Positions 5,482 to 6,101 of a stretch of DNA of 6,101 nucleotides are shown here, one piece after another. Source of the DNA: Planctomycetia bacterium. GTDB taxonomy: Bacteria; Planctomycetota; Phycisphaerae; Phycisphaerales; SM1A02. Where the stretch lies: assembly GCA_005798965.1 (NCBI GenBank), contig SYIB01000002.1:1-6101 (forward strand), read 5' to 3'. Within the stretch, counting starts at the first letter, position 1. Every line of letters starts with the position of its first letter. The position numbers were made by a program, and so were the translations under genes. The notes under the pieces are model-generated. The model saw only the letters and a list, made by a program, of their open reading frames with translations. It ran no database searches and was not told the origin of the DNA.

Positions 5482-6101
5482 TGACGCTGCACCTCGTCGA
5501 TCTCGGGACTCCCGGCTCGGTCCGTCCCACACGGTTGCGGTCGATCGTCGAATCGTTGAGCGCGCAGTCGGTCGATCCTGAGTGCATCGTCGCAGTGGGT
5601 ACCGCTGCCGAGCATGCACGTGCTGCGGGTCTTGCTGCCGGCCGCGTGATCGGGGTGCGCCCGAGTGCACGGCGCCTGGCTCGGTGGACGCACGGCCATG
5701 GGCGCGTGGTCGCCTGGGGCGATTGGCAGCACGGCGTTCCCGATGGCGTGGCCTGGGCCGAACGAGCACCGACCTCGTGGCATGCCGTGTCGCCATCGTC
5801 GTGGAGCCCGGAGCCCGGTGCGCCGCTGGTGCTCTGGTGCGGTGAGCCGGCATCGTCCATCTGTGCGCTCTCGGCGGTGGAAGTGCTGGCGAGGCTGGCC
5901 TTGCTGGGCTGCCAGGCCCGCGTCGTGGTAGCGCCGGGTGCAGCCCGGTTGGATCGTGCGCGGATGCTGGCGCACGACATGCACCTGAACGATGCGCTCA
6001 TCGTGCTCGAGGACCACGCTGCACTCGCCTCCATCGCCGCCCGCGCGGCCATTGCCGTGGCCGCTCCGCCCATCGCTGGTCGGTGCGCGCACGCCACGCA
6101 G
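5481..6101 (+). CDS. Probable GT-B glycosyltransferase-like protein, 3' end outside window
   Basis: The frame from the GTG at 5481 stays open for all 207 codons to the right edge. It has no in-frame ATG near its start, so an ATG-only search would miss it. The N-terminal part (residues 1-110) begins MTLHLVDLGTPGS and has short alternating strands and helices (CIVAVGTAAEHARAAGL, RVIGVRPSARRLARW, GRVVAWGD). After a WSPEPG stretch, a second alpha/beta domain starts with PLVLWCG (115-121) and runs through ARVVVAPGAARLDRARMLA (146-164), HLNDALIVLEDHAALASIAA (168-187) and AIAVAAPP (190-197). This order matches the C-terminal donor-binding domain of group 1 (GT4-like) glycosyltransferases: a VVxGxGxxxxxLxxLAxxLGLxDxVxFLG-type segment, then a helix and ALVVxPS. 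The later catalytic glutamate motif would lie off the edge. No signal or membrane segment is seen. It is the fourth gene of the coupled operon, so a sugar-transfer role in the envelope is plausible. The CDS is well supported; the function is moderate. Confidence 0.72.
   Translation, partial: MTLHLVDLGTPGSVRPTRLRSIVESLSAQSVDPECIVAVGTAAEHARAAGLAAGRVIGVRPSARRLARWTHGHGRVVAWGDWQHGVPDGVAWAERAPTSWHAVSPSSWSPEPGAPLVLWCGEPASSICALSAVEVLARLALLGCQARVVVAPGAARLDRARMLAHDMHLNDALIVLEDHAALASIAARAAIAVAAPPIAGRCAHATQ

Noticed and set aside
4771..5853. Minus-strand open frame of 360 codons
   Set aside because: It lies antisense to the second lipoprotein and the glycosyltransferase-like gene. The product is rich in R, H, A and D without domains, as expected for a GC-rich shadow, while the plus-strand genes have signal peptides and coupled starts.
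5186..6097. Minus-strand open frame of 303 codons
   Set aside because: It is a low-complexity A/R/S/T-rich shadow opposite two supported plus-strand genes, with no motif.
1..6101. Mobile elements, tRNA/rRNA genes or CRISPR repeats
   Set aside because: No transposase or integrase motifs, terminal repeats, tRNA cloverleaf or regularly spaced repeats were seen, and spacers longer than 40 bases are almost absent.

Overview
The window is GC-rich (roughly two thirds G+C by eye) and almost fully coding. It holds seven genes with very short spacers. Gene content and protein style suggest a high-GC Gram-negative bacterium. A planctomycete of the Phycisphaerae type is my best guess, from the DUF2752 protein, the planctomycete-like lipoproteins and the alanine/arginine-rich proteins. 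No marker gene in the window settles this.

Left edge (1-356): the C-terminal third of 3-dehydroquinate synthase (aroB), cut by the window edge. After a 122-base spacer come two tandem genes on the same strand (479-2658). The first is an orphan Soj/ParA-type ATPase with an intact deviant Walker A motif. The second is an unrecognised 397-residue protein. Its first ~235 residues follow the order of elements of a ParA/MinD fold but lack the nucleotide-binding motifs, so I read it tentatively as a pseudo-ATPase partner. No parB and no parS-like site is visible.

Middle (2668-3654, minus strand): an M19 (renal-type) dipeptidase with all metal ligands present. It converges on the pseudo-ATPase gene, with only 9 bases between the stop codons and an imperfect hairpin spanning both.

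Right half (3693-6101): a tightly coupled plus-strand operon diverging from the dipeptidase. It encodes a DUF2752 membrane protein, two 223-residue lipoproteins that look like diverged paralogues, and a GTG-started protein cut by the right edge that resembles a GT-B glycosyltransferase. All three junctions overlap (10, 4 and 1 bases), so the genes are probably translated in a coupled way. The set points to a cell-envelope function. The 38-base divergent spacer carries mirror-image TANNNT-N6-ATG arrangements, as expected for leaderless transcripts in both directions, with a 10-base perfect palindrome between them.

Most worth following up: the ParA plus pseudo-ParA pair, the duplicated lipoproteins in the envelope operon, and the compact divergent control region. 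I see no mobile element, tRNA, rRNA or CRISPR array.
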